Part shown: positions 1 through 7,228 of the stretch, in pieces | How the letters are laid out: every line of letters starts with the position of its first letter | Numbering within the stretch: the first letter of the stretch is position 1 | Origin: an uncultured Prevotella sp. | Lineage (GTDB): Bacteria; Bacteroidota; Bacteroidia; Bacteroidales; Bacteroidaceae | Length of the DNA stretch: 45,063 nt | Direction: 5' to 3' | NCBI GenBank assembly: GCA_947167845.1 | Contig: CAMVJQ010000016.1 | Location: 1-45,063, forward strand | Made by a program: the position numbers and the translations under genes | Notes under the pieces: model-generated | The model's database searches: none | What the model saw: only the letters and a program-made list of their open reading frames with translations | Told to the model about the DNA's origin: nothing

Positions 1-2
1 TC

Positions 3-167
3 AGCCCGAACGGAGGCGGCAGTTCAAGCGCCTCGGGCTCAGGCACGCAGGGCTCAGGCAGCGGGTCGAGCACCACGGGCGGCGGCAGCACCTCAGGCAG
101 CGGCTCTAACACCGGTGGTGGCACGACTACCGGCGGCGAAGGCGAGGACGGGCTCGATAAGGGCTAA
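3..167 (+). CDS. C-terminal tail of a probable HU-family (HU-like) DNA-binding protein, 5' truncated by window edge
   Basis: An open frame runs in from the left edge and ends at TAA 165-167. The 54 visible residues are almost only Gly, Ser and Thr (for example SGSGSNTGGG), ending in the acidic stretch GEGEDGLDKG. No folded domain is visible, so the call rests on context. In Bacteroidales, HU-like proteins with low-complexity Gly/Ser tails are commonly followed by a smalltalk peptide gene, which is what comes next here. The function (DNA binding or bending) is inferred from that arrangement. It could instead be the tail of another secreted or disordered protein. The sequence to the left of the window would settle it. 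Confidence 0.5.
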   Translation, partial: SPNGGGSSSASGSGTQGSGSGSSTTGGGSTSGSGSNTGGGTTTGGEGEDGLDKG

Positions 168-181
168 GGCTCAGAGGGTGT

Positions 182-343
182 GTGACCTCCCAGGGGTGAC
201 CTCCCAGGGGTGACCTCCGAGATGTGACCTCCCCTAACCCCTCCTGTAGGAGGGGGATTGAATACTAAGAGTCTCCTGTAGGAGGGGGCTGGATACTAAG
301 AGTAATTCATCCTCCCCCTACAGGGGGAGTTAGAGGGGGTCAC
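182..343. repeat. Cluster of GTGACCTCC palindromic repeats
   Basis: This gene-free stretch holds four head-to-tail 14 bp units beginning GTGACCTCC (182-195, 196-209, 210-223, 224-237). Two copies of a TCCTGTAGGAGGGGG-containing unit follow, each trailed by ATACTAAGAG. It closes with an inverse end GAGGGGGTCAC (333-343). Positions 224-259 are identical over 36 bp to 22750-22785, inside the U32-family gene. The outer ends are inverted copies of each other, so RNA or single-stranded DNA could fold. It looks like a small interspersed palindromic element with stuttered ends. I cannot assign it to a named family. Confidence 0.75.
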
Positions 344-424
344 AACTCCGGCCACAAAGCCTCAACTCCGGGCACTATATAACACAGAAAAGAACATAAA
401 TGTAAAAAACTAAAAAAGCAGAAA

Positions 425-538
425 ATGAAGAAGAAAGTCATCGAGGTGGCGGTGAAGGTGATAGTAGCCGCACTCACAGCATTCCTGACGGCGATCACGA
501 CGACCTCGTGCATGGGCTACGGCCCGATAGCAATCTGA
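425..538 (+). CDS. Smalltalk family small protein (37 aa)
   Basis: ATG 425 to TGA 536-538 encodes 37 residues: MKKKVIEVAVKVIVAALTAF, then a short Thr-rich stretch, SC and MGYGPIAI. The Lys-rich start, single hydrophobic helix and terminal TSC motif match the small Bacteroidales peptides annotated as smalltalk proteins, which lie just downstream of HU-like genes. The Ser-Cys after a hydrophobic segment resembles a lipobox, so it may be a tiny lipoprotein or an inner-membrane peptide. Its function is unknown. It is probably co-transcribed with the HU-like gene, although 257 bp of repeat-rich DNA lies between them. Confidence 0.75.
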   Translation: MKKKVIEVAVKVIVAALTAFLTAITTTSCMGYGPIAI

Positions 539-565
539 CAATGCGCATCGAATCAAAAAAAGGGG

Positions 566-601
566 AAACCCACGGGAAGACTTACGTCATCCAGTGGGTT
601 T
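566..601. terminator. Possible bidirectional terminator between smalltalk and the DUF7010-like gene
   Basis: AAACCCAC (566-573) pairs with GTGGGTTT (594-601) around a 20 nt loop, followed by TTC on the plus strand. It lies between two convergent genes. The long loop and short T-tract make it a moderate call. Confidence 0.4.
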
Positions 602-638
602 TCTGTTCGAACTTTACCTTTTTACCCTTTTATCTTTA

Positions 639-1163
639 TTACTTTTTACCTTCCCAGTACAGGAGCAATGAGAAGACCGCTTCCACGAAGATCATAACGG
701 CTGCCAGCACGAAGGGGGGAAACAGCAAACCTACGACGAGAGAGAGCAGAGGGATGACGATTGACGACACCAGATAACTCTTCGACTGATAAAGCCAGGA
801 ATAAGGCATCAGGTGTGCACCAAAAATCATCGAATACACCATCAGCATCTTTTCCGGAACAGCAGCGAACACCCACATGGCAATCAGGATATAAAGCATC
901 TGGTTGACGCTGAAGATGATGCCCGCCTTGGTGAGAGGGTTGCCTTTCCCCTCAAAGTCGATGCCGAGAACTTTCGACAATCCCCAGGACAATGGAAACA
1001 GCACTGCCGAACAGCAGAAGGTAAGGATGTTCTTAGTCTCGATGCTGTAGTCGGTGAGGTGTGCGATCAGGATCAAGCCCCATACCACAACGGAGGCCAA
1101 GATGAAATGGAGTCCTCTCTTCTGGCGCGTTGCACAGTCTCTTTGTAATTCAATCAGTTCCAT
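639..1163 (-). CDS. DUF7010-like six-helix membrane protein
   Basis: The 174-residue product has about six hydrophobic helices, with segments beginning near GLHFILASVVVWG, ILTFCCSAVLFPLS, IIFSVNQMLYILIAMW, MLMVYSMIFGAHL, YLVSSIVIPLLSL and FVLAAVMIFVEAVF. The opening MELIELQRDCATRQKRGLHF resembles the start of DUF7010-type proteins, a family without known function. I chose ATG 1163 over the in-frame GTG at 1211 for that reason and because GGGA lies a few bases upstream. It is a probable inner-membrane protein with no soluble domain. It converges with the smalltalk gene and lies 78 bp downstream of the barrel-protein gene, possibly in the same transcript. Confidence 0.6.
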   Translation of the reverse strand: MELIELQRDCATRQKRGLHFILASVVVWGLILIAHLTDYSIETKNILTFCCSAVLFPLSWGLSKVLGIDFEGKGNPLTKAGIIFSVNQMLYILIAMWVFAAVPEKMLMVYSMIFGAHLMPYSWLYQSKSYLVSSIVIPLLSLVVGLLFPPFVLAAVMIFVEAVFSLLLYWEGKK

Positions 1164-1241
1164 AGATCCCAGTTTTATGACTTCTGAGTGCTGAGATAAA
1201 CCAAAGGACACATCCCCCTTTTATACATATTTCTATGACGC

Positions 1242-1850
1242 TCAGAACTTACAGCGGATACCGGCAAGGAAGACACCCTGCTCGCCGACTCCCAGTTCGA
1301 CGAAGCCACGTACGTAGGGACTGCCAGCCTCAAGGCCAAGAAGTGAGGCCTGAAAGTTGAAATTGACCTTGCTTTCCGACCTGTTCTCTGCGCTGCCCTT
1401 CGAATATTCCTCTTTCTTTGAAGCGAACGTAGCACCAATGGCAGCCTTCGAGTACATGCCGAAATGCTTCTTGCGCAGCCAGTTGAACTTGACGGCGGGC
1501 ATCACGGTGATATAGTTATTCTTGGCCTCGCCATACTTGTCATTAGCAATGTAAAGGTTCTTTGTCTCTCTGGTGTAAGTGGCGACGGCACCTACACCTA
1601 TCACGGGGCTGACGTGATAGAAATACTCCAGGCCCAGTGCACCGAATATCTTGCCGTCATCATACCTGACTTTTCCTAATGAAATCATGGCCGAGCCAAG
1701 GTCATCGCCAATGGCCATCCATGTGGCGTTGGACAGACTACCATAACTGACGGCTATCTCGTGCTTAGTGTCCTCGTAACCGTCCTGTGCCTGCGCACTC
1801 ACTGCAGTCATCATGGCGACTGCTGCCAAAACAAAAATCTTTTTCATCAT
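1242..1850 (-). CDS. Outer-membrane beta-barrel family protein, porin-like
   Basis: The 202-residue protein starts with a clear Sec signal peptide (MMKKIFVLAAVAMMTAVSAQA, cut near AQA-QD). The mature part has alternating amphipathic strands (HEIAVSYGSL, IFGALGLEYFYH, VIGVGAVATYTRE, YVRGFVELGVGEQGVFLAGI) and ends in a terminal Phe (GIRCKF). This pattern is typical of 8-stranded outer-membrane barrels (OmpW/OMP_b-brl-like) in Bacteroidetes. No ligand or enzyme activity can be deduced. The gene has its own TAnnTTTG-type promoter upstream and a TAA-rich leader of about 70 nt. Confidence 0.75.
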   Translation of the reverse strand: MMKKIFVLAAVAMMTAVSAQAQDGYEDTKHEIAVSYGSLSNATWMAIGDDLGSAMISLGKVRYDDGKIFGALGLEYFYHVSPVIGVGAVATYTRETKNLYIANDKYGEAKNNYITVMPAVKFNWLRKKHFGMYSKAAIGATFASKKEEYSKGSAENRSESKVNFNFQASLLGLEAGSPYVRGFVELGVGEQGVFLAGIRCKF

Positions 1851-1920
1851 AACGCTTGTTTTTATTTATTCATATCAGGTTCCAAATGGGCTGTACAGCC
1901 GTCAAGGAAATATTCCGCTG

Positions 1921-1951
1921 CAAAATTAGAAAAATTTTTCGAAACCGCAAG
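1921..1951 (-). promoter_or_regulatory. Promoter of the beta-barrel protein gene
   Basis: On the minus strand TAATTTTG (1928-1921) matches the Bacteroidetes -7 TAnnTTTG. CTTG (1951-1948), 19 bp upstream, is a 3-of-4 match to the TTTG -33 box. Confidence 0.5.
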
Positions 1952-1966
1952 TCTATCGGGACAAAA

Positions 1967-2001
1967 AATGAACATTGAGCATTAAACATTGATCATTGAG
2001 C
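1967..2001. repeat. Degenerate heptamer tandem repeat (ATTGAGC-like, 5 units)
   Basis: Five consecutive 7 bp units: AATGAAC, ATTGAGC, ATTAAAC, ATTGATC, ATTGAGC. They lie in the gap between the divergent barrel-protein and DUF3857 genes. The same 7 bp periodicity recurs at 3024-3051 and 41882-41916. Confidence 0.7.
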
Positions 2002-2040
2002 ACAGGTTTTGAGGCAAATAGTCAGTTTTTCCGCTTCAAA

Positions 2041-2072
2041 TTTGGAGGTTCGGATTATAATATATATCTTTG
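2041..2072 (+). promoter_or_regulatory. Promoter of the DUF3857 gene
   Basis: TTTG (2041-2044), 20 bp spacer, then TATCTTTG (2065-2072): a full match to the Bacteroidetes sigma-A promoter. The start ATG is at 2103, which excludes the earlier in-frame start at 2070 because that lies within the -7 element. Confidence 0.75.
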
Positions 2073-2102
2073 CAGCGGATTTTCAACAACTTCAAAAGGA
2101 TT

Positions 2103-3035
2103 ATGAACTATTCAATTCGGAAACTATTATTGCTGGCTGTATTCGCAGCCTCGGGGACGATGGCGAGCGCTCAGTTGCCTAACGAGAAGTTTGGCAAGCC
2201 CTCGAAACTGGAGTGGGACTTCGCGGGCTGGGGAGAGGCCACCAAGGCCGATGCCATCATCCTCAGCAAGACGATGACGGTGACCTACAAACTAACGGAT
2301 CAGGTATCGAACAACAACATGACTGACATAGAGGTGAACTGGGGCAACATCGACGACTTCGGCAAGAACCAGATCGACGAGAGCAGCATCCTGGTGAACT
2401 TTGAGGTCAGGCTGCGCACGAAGATCCTGAAGCCCGAGGGGGCACGGCACGCCAACATCGACATCACCTACTACTGCGCCGACGACGGCAACGTGTACAA
2501 CAGCGACAACCTGTCGGACCTGAAGGTCAAGGTGTTCACTAGGAATGCGAAGGGAAAGGTGGAGAAGCGGAATGTGAATACCGACGGCTTTGCGCAGGAG
2601 CGGGTGGATGCCAACTACGTGGTGACGCACGTCAAGGTGCCCGACGTGGAGGCTGGCAGCATCATCGAATACCAGTACAACATCACCAGCACGCGCGCGG
2701 CATTCCTATACGACTGGGTGTTTCAGGAGTGCATCCCCACGGTGCGCTCGAAGTGCGACATAGAGGTGCCGGCTTTCCTACAGTTCAATATGAACACACC
2801 GATCAACAAACTCATCAAGTCGAGTGTGGAGGTAGGGCGGCTGGCCTACGACGTCAACAGAACGGACATGAAGAAGGGCAAGACGTGCCCGACTAACCAC
2901 TACAAGATAGTGGGCGACTACATCCTGCCTGAGGACAAAGAGATAGCCAACTTCACGAGCCAGATAGCGATGCCGCACGTGACGGTGCCGGCGAAGATGC
3001 CGGAGGGGCACACGCACTTGAAAATTGAGAATTGA
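2103..3035 (+). CDS. DUF3857 domain exported protein (lacks transglutaminase part)
   Basis: The 310-residue protein has a signal peptide (MNYSIRKLLLLAVFAASG, cut near ASA-QL). The mature part looks like the DUF3857 domain normally found at the N-terminus of periplasmic transglutaminase-like proteins of Bacteroidetes, with phrases such as VEKRNVNTDGFAQERVD and VPDVEAGSIIEYQYNIT. Those relatives are usually 600 or more residues with a Cys-His-Asp transglutaminase core, which is absent here. This is either a stand-alone DUF3857 protein or a shortened one. The last residues, LKIEN plus TGA, are encoded by a heptamer repeat (3024-3051), so the C-terminus was probably reshaped by repeat growth. ATG 2103 was chosen for its AAAAGGA site and promoter position. 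Its role at the cell envelope is unknown. Confidence 0.7.
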   Translation: MNYSIRKLLLLAVFAASGTMASAQLPNEKFGKPSKLEWDFAGWGEATKADAIILSKTMTVTYKLTDQVSNNNMTDIEVNWGNIDDFGKNQIDESSILVNFEVRLRTKILKPEGARHANIDITYYCADDGNVYNSDNLSDLKVKVFTRNAKGKVEKRNVNTDGFAQERVDANYVVTHVKVPDVEAGSIIEYQYNITSTRAAFLYDWVFQECIPTVRSKCDIEVPAFLQFNMNTPINKLIKSSVEVGRLAYDVNRTDMKKGKTCPTNHYKIVGDYILPEDKEIANFTSQIAMPHVTVPAKMPEGHTHLKIEN

Positions 3036-3051
3036 GAATTGAAAAATGAGA
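3024..3051. repeat. Heptamer tandem repeat ATTGAGA (4 units) at the end of the DUF3857 gene
   Basis: ATTGAGA, ATTGAGA, ATTGAAA, AATGAGA in a row. The array supplies the last codons and the TGA stop (3033-3035) of the DUF3857 gene. Confidence 0.75.
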
Positions 3052-3088
3052 ATTCTGATTAGACTGCCAATTGTAATTGAGAGTTGAA

Positions 3089-3129
3089 AGAAAGATCCCC
3101 GTCCGAATGATGCGGACGGGGATCTTTCT
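3089..3129. terminator. Strong bidirectional terminator
   Basis: A perfect 17 bp stem (3089-3105 with 3113-3129; core GATCCCCGTCCG) around the 7 nt loop AATGATG. It lies between the convergent DUF3857 (plus) and TPR (minus) genes. A/T-rich stem ends on both sides suit termination in both directions. Confidence 0.85.
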
Positions 3130-3153
3130 GTAAGTTTGCTACACCTTATACTA

Positions 3154-4392
3154 TTACATGATGGCATCGGCCTTTTCCTTCTGGCCGGTCTGGTTGTAGA
3201 TGTTCTTCAGCAGGTAAGCCCACTTCACGGTCATCTGGTCGGGATCGAGTTCCTTAGCCTTCTCGAAGTCGGCCTGGGCGGCACTGAGCATCTCCTTGAA
3301 CTTCTTTTCGTTGTCGGGAGTCAGGCGACCTGTGCGTATGTCGGAGTTGGCCTCGTTGAAGTCAGCAGCCTTGTTGTACTTGCAGACGGCGCGGTTGAAG
3401 ACGCTGTTGAGGAACAACGGCGACTTGTCCTCCTTCACCTTGTCGAACTCGGCGATGGCCTCGTCGTACTTCTTGTCCTGCATCAGGAGGAATGCCTTGT
3501 AGACGTGGGGCAGTGCCGACTGGGGGAACTTGGCGGCATGCTCGTCGGCCATGGCGATCACCTTGGCAGTCTCGCCCTTTGCCATATAGGCGTCGGAGAG
3601 TGAACCATAGACCTGCTCATTCTCGGGATACTGCTTGTAGAGTTCGGCCATGTCGGTGATGTACTTGGCTGAGTCGGCAGCGGTCTTCTGTGAGAGGCGC
3701 ATGCTGTAGAGCAGGAACTCAAAGGAGAGGTCGTGGATCTGCTTAGTGGTGTCGGCCACACCGATCTTGAAGAACTCGGTGGCCTTGGCATAGTTCTCGA
3801 GTTGCACGGCGGCACGGCCTCCGTAGAAGGCAGCCACACCGAGGTTGGGGTCATTCTTGGCAACGCCCTCGACGCCCTCGAAGAAGGGGGCCTTAGAGGT
3901 GGCGATATAGATGTCGAAGTTGTCGAAGGCCTCCTTGTTCTTCTCAGCATTGACAAGGTCGATGCCTGCCTGGAGCAGAGAGGTGCGGATGGCCTTTGTG
4001 CGGTCCTGGTTCTTCTGACGGAACTTCATGGCGACCTTTCCATTCTCGTTGGGCAGTTGGTCATACTTGTCGCACTCCATGGCGCACTTGAGTGCATTCT
4101 GCCCGGCCTTGAGCATGCCTTCGGTATCCACGGGATCATTCTTCTGCATCACCTTGTTGGTGGTGTTGATGTCATCTTCTTTCTTGAACTTCTCATAGGC
4201 GAGGTCTACAAGTTTGTTGTAGGCTTTGGCCTTCTCGGCGTCGCTGGCGAGTTGGGCGAGCGAGCCATTGAGCAGAGACTCTGCATCAGCATAGGTTTTT
4301 GCCTTGAGGATGGCCTTCAAGGCATCACTGTCACCGGCAAAGGCTGTAGCACTGGCTACCAGCATCATTGCCATCATCATTAACTTTTTCAT
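3154..4392 (-). CDS. Periplasmic tetratricopeptide-repeat protein downstream of gyrA
   Basis: The 412-residue protein has a signal peptide (MKKLMMMAMMLVASATAFAG) and then all-helical sequence with several TPR-like units, for example AAFYGGRAAVQLENYAKATE, VYGSLSDAYMAKGETAKVIA and PHVYKAFLLMQDKKYDEAIA. TPR arrays serve as protein-binding scaffolds, and the exported location suggests a role in envelope assembly or stress. The partner is unknown. ATG 4392 was preferred to the upstream in-frame ATG 4437 because it opens the signal peptide; the longer form would also run into gyrA. It lies 37 bp after gyrA with no promoter seen between, so it is probably co-transcribed. The strong hairpin at 3089-3129 ends the unit. 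Confidence 0.8.
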   Translation of the reverse strand: MKKLMMMAMMLVASATAFAGDSDALKAILKAKTYADAESLLNGSLAQLASDAEKAKAYNKLVDLAYEKFKKEDDINTTNKVMQKNDPVDTEGMLKAGQNALKCAMECDKYDQLPNENGKVAMKFRQKNQDRTKAIRTSLLQAGIDLVNAEKNKEAFDNFDIYIATSKAPFFEGVEGVAKNDPNLGVAAFYGGRAAVQLENYAKATEFFKIGVADTTKQIHDLSFEFLLYSMRLSQKTAADSAKYITDMAELYKQYPENEQVYGSLSDAYMAKGETAKVIAMADEHAAKFPQSALPHVYKAFLLMQDKKYDEAIAEFDKVKEDKSPLFLNSVFNRAVCKYNKAADFNEANSDIRTGRLTPDNEKKFKEMLSAAQADFEKAKELDPDQMTVKWAYLLKNIYNQTGQKEKADAIM

Positions 4393-4429
4393 AAGCTTAA
4401 TAATTATTGGTTGAACGTTAAAAAATGGA

Positions 4430-6973
4430 TTATTCATTGTCCGGGGTCTCGATCAGCGGGGTATCGATAGCCTCCTGCGGCTCCTCATCGACGATCTCCG
4501 CCTCCTCGACGTCTTCCTCCTGGCTGGAGGTCACCTTGCAGACGCTGGCGATGACATCGTTCTTCTTGGTGAGGTTGATGAGACGCACACCCTGGGTGGC
4601 ACGGCCCATGACACGCACATCGGCCACCTTCAGACGGATGAGGATGCCCGACTTGTTGATGATCATCAGGTCGTTCTCGTCGGTGACCACCTTGATGGCT
4701 ACCAGACGACCGGTCTTCTCGGTGATATTGAGCGTCTTCACGCCCTTGGCACCACGAGCGGTCTTACGGTAGTCTTCTACCTCGGAGCGCTTGCCGTAGC
4801 CGTTTTCAGAAACCACCATGATGGTCTCCTCGTTGGGATCGTTGACGCAGACCATGCCGACCACCTCGTCGTCGTCGCCATCGAGACGCATGCCGATGAC
4901 ACCGGTAGCCACACGGCCCATGGTGCGGACATCGTTCTCGTCAAAGCGTACGGCACGTCCGTTGCGGTTGGCCATCAGCAGTTCGTTGTGGCCGTTGGTG
5001 AGACGGACGCCTACCACCTCGTCGCCCTCGTTGATATTGATGGCGATGACACCGGCTGCACGCACGTTCTTATAGGCATCGAGACGGGTCTTCTTGATGA
5101 TACCCTGCTTGGTGGCGAACACCACATAGTGCGACTGCATGAACTCCTCGTCGTTGAAGTTCTTGATGCGCAGCACGGCGTTGATAGAGTCGTCGGGCTC
5201 GATATTCAGCATGTTCTGGATGGCACGGCCCTTGGAGTTCTTGTCGCCTTCGGGTATCTCGTAGCACTTCTGCCAGTAGCAGCGGCCTTTCTGGGTGAAG
5301 AAGAGCAGCGTGTTGTGCATCGTGGCGGGGTAGATGTACTCGGTGAAGTCGTTGTCGCGATGGCGGGCGGCCTTGGCGCCGACGCCTCCCCTGCCCTGCT
5401 CATGGAACTCGGTGAGCGGCGTGCGCTTGATATAGCCCATGTGGGAGATGGTGATGACTACGGGGTCGTCGGGATAGAAGTCCTCGGCATTAAACTCGTG
5501 GTCGAAGGGTATGATCTCCGTGCGGCGCTCGTCGCCGTATTTCTCCTTCACTTCGAGCAGGTCCTGCTTCATCACTTCCTTGCAGCGCTCGGGGTTGTCG
5601 AGAATCTCCTGCAAGTCGGCTATCAGTTTCTGCAGGTCGTCGTACTCCTGATGGAGTTGGTCGACACGCAAGCCAGTCAACTGTGCCAGTCGCATGTCAA
5701 CGATGGCCTTCGACTGGAGTTCGTCGAGACTGAAGCGCTGCTCCAGATTGCGCTGGGCATCGGTAGGTGTCTTGCTGTTTCTGATAATGTGTACCACCTC
5801 GTCGATATTGTTGACGGCGATGATCAAGCCCTCGAGGATGTGGGCGCGCTCCTGAGCCTTGCGCAGGTCGTACTTTGTGCGGCGGATGGTGACGTCGTGA
5901 CGGTGCTCGACGAAGTACTTGACGCACTCCTTGAGTGAGAGCAGGCGCGGACGCCCCTTCACCAGCGCGATGTTATTGACAGAGAATGAACTCTGCAGGG
6001 CGGTCATCTTGAAGAGTTTGTTGAGCAGCACGTTAGCATTGGCATCACGCTTGACGTCGACGACGATGCGCATGCCCTGACGGCCCGACTCGTCGTTGAC
6101 ATTGGCCACGCCCTCTATCTTGTGCTGTGTGGCGAGGTCGGCGATATAGGCCACAAGGTCGGCCTTGTTGACGCCGTAAGGTATCTCGGTGACCACGATC
6201 TTGTCGTGGGTGTCGCCGCTCTCAATCTCAGCCTTGGCCCTCATCACGATGCGCCCGCGCCCCGTCTCATAGGCATCGCGCACGCCCTGAAGCCCGTAGA
6301 TATAGGCGCCTGTGGGGAAGTCGGGGCCGGGGATATACTGCATCAGCCCGTCGGTGTCGATGTCGGGATTGTCGATATAGGCACAGCAGCCGTCGATGAC
6401 CTCCCCCAGATTGTGAGTGGGCATGTTGGTGGCCATACCTACGGCAATACCATTACCGCCATTGACGAGCAGGTTGGGTACCTTCGTCGGCATGACGGTA
6501 GGCTCCTGCAGCGAGTCATCGAAGTTGTTCATCATGTCGACGGTCTCCTTGTCGAGGTCGTCCATGATGTGTTCACCCATCTTGGAGAGGCGGCACTCGG
6601 TGTAACGCATGGCGGCCGGGGAGTCGCCGTCGACTGATCCGAAGTTACCCTGCCCGTCGACGAGCGTATATCGCATGTTCCAGTCCTGAGCCATGCGCAC
6701 GAGGGCTCCGTAGACGGAACTGTCGCCGTGGGGGTGATACTTACCAAGCACCTCACCTACGACGCGTGCACATTTCTTATAGGGCTGGGTGGAGACGTTG
6801 TTGATGTTCATCATACCGAAAAGGATTCGGCGGTGGACGGGCTTGAAGCCGTCGCGCACATCGGGGAGGGCACGTGCCACAATGACTGACATAGAGTAGT
6901 CGATGTAACTCGATTTCATCTCTTCCTCGATGTTGATCTTAATGATTCTGTCGTTGTCGAATGTTTGATCCAT
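4430..6973 (-). CDS. gyrA: DNA gyrase subunit A
   Basis: The 847-residue protein is the breakage-reunion subunit of DNA gyrase, which with GyrB introduces negative supercoils using ATP. The N-terminal core has [20 protein letters not shown] and the active-site tyrosine Tyr124 in AAMRYTE. The quinolone region reads [17 protein letters not shown], with Ser85 at the E. coli Ser83 position (sensitive-type residue) and Gly89 where E. coli has Asp87. The GyrA box in the C-terminal beta-pinwheel is QGRGGVG, confirming gyrase rather than topoisomerase IV. The C-terminus is an acidic tail ([16 protein letters not shown]), usual for this group. It is transcribed from a consensus promoter divergent from clpC and followed by the TPR gene. 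Confidence 0.97.
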   Translation of the reverse strand: MDQTFDNDRIIKINIEEEMKSSYIDYSMSVIVARALPDVRDGFKPVHRRILFGMMNINNVSTQPYKKCARVVGEVLGKYHPHGDSSVYGALVRMAQDWNMRYTLVDGQGNFGSVDGDSPAAMRYTECRLSKMGEHIMDDLDKETVDMMNNFDDSLQEPTVMPTKVPNLLVNGGNGIAVGMATNMPTHNLGEVIDGCCAYIDNPDIDTDGLMQYIPGPDFPTGAYIYGLQGVRDAYETGRGRIVMRAKAEIESGDTHDKIVVTEIPYGVNKADLVAYIADLATQHKIEGVANVNDESGRQGMRIVVDVKRDANANVLLNKLFKMTALQSSFSVNNIALVKGRPRLLSLKECVKYFVEHRHDVTIRRTKYDLRKAQERAHILEGLIIAVNNIDEVVHIIRNSKTPTDAQRNLEQRFSLDELQSKAIVDMRLAQLTGLRVDQLHQEYDDLQKLIADLQEILDNPERCKEVMKQDLLEVKEKYGDERRTEIIPFDHEFNAEDFYPDDPVVITISHMGYIKRTPLTEFHEQGRGGVGAKAARHRDNDFTEYIYPATMHNTLLFFTQKGRCYWQKCYEIPEGDKNSKGRAIQNMLNIEPDDSINAVLRIKNFNDEEFMQSHYVVFATKQGIIKKTRLDAYKNVRAAGVIAININEGDEVVGVRLTNGHNELLMANRNGRAVRFDENDVRTMGRVATGVIGMRLDGDDDEVVGMVCVNDPNEETIMVVSENGYGKRSEVEDYRKTARGAKGVKTLNITEKTGRLVAIKVVTDENDLMIINKSGILIRLKVADVRVMGRATQGVRLINLTKKNDVIASVCKVTSSQEEDVEEAEIVDEEPQEAIDTPLIETPDNE

Positions 6974-7085
6974 CAGTTTAATGTACTATTTTACAATTTA
7001 CAATTTACTTCTTTTTACTATGCCCGAAAAGGCGAATTTCGCGTTTAAGCCACTTTTTAAGCCCGCTGACGCGTTTTTAACCGTG

Positions 7086-7117
7086 CAAAGGTAAGCATAA
7101 AATCCCATCCTGCCAAA
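7086..7117 (-). promoter_or_regulatory. gyrA promoter
   Basis: On the minus strand TTTG (7117-7114), 20 bp spacer, TACCTTTG (7093-7086): an exact Bacteroidetes -33/-7 pair about 110 bp upstream of the gyrA ATG. The leader includes heptamer-like ACAATTT repeats at 6993-7006. Confidence 0.75.
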
Positions 7118-7165
7118 CCTTTTAAATATATTTAGCGGAAAGTTTTGATATATTTTGGCACGGAG

Positions 7166-7189
7166 TTTGCAGAATTATTTGTAACTTTG
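7166..7189 (+). promoter_or_regulatory. clpC promoter
   Basis: TAACTTTG (7182-7189) is a perfect -7 element 39 bp upstream of the clpC ATG. The nearest TTTG (7166-7169) is only 12 bp upstream rather than the usual 19-21. Confidence 0.6.
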
Positions 7190-7228
7190 CAAAGTCGAAC
7201 TTAAAAAAGAAAGGGATAATAACAGATT

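Noticed and set aside
182..343. Repeat cluster considered as a CRISPR array
   Set aside because: Repeats are adjacent and 14-30 bp apart with no unique spacers of even length; no cas genes in the window.
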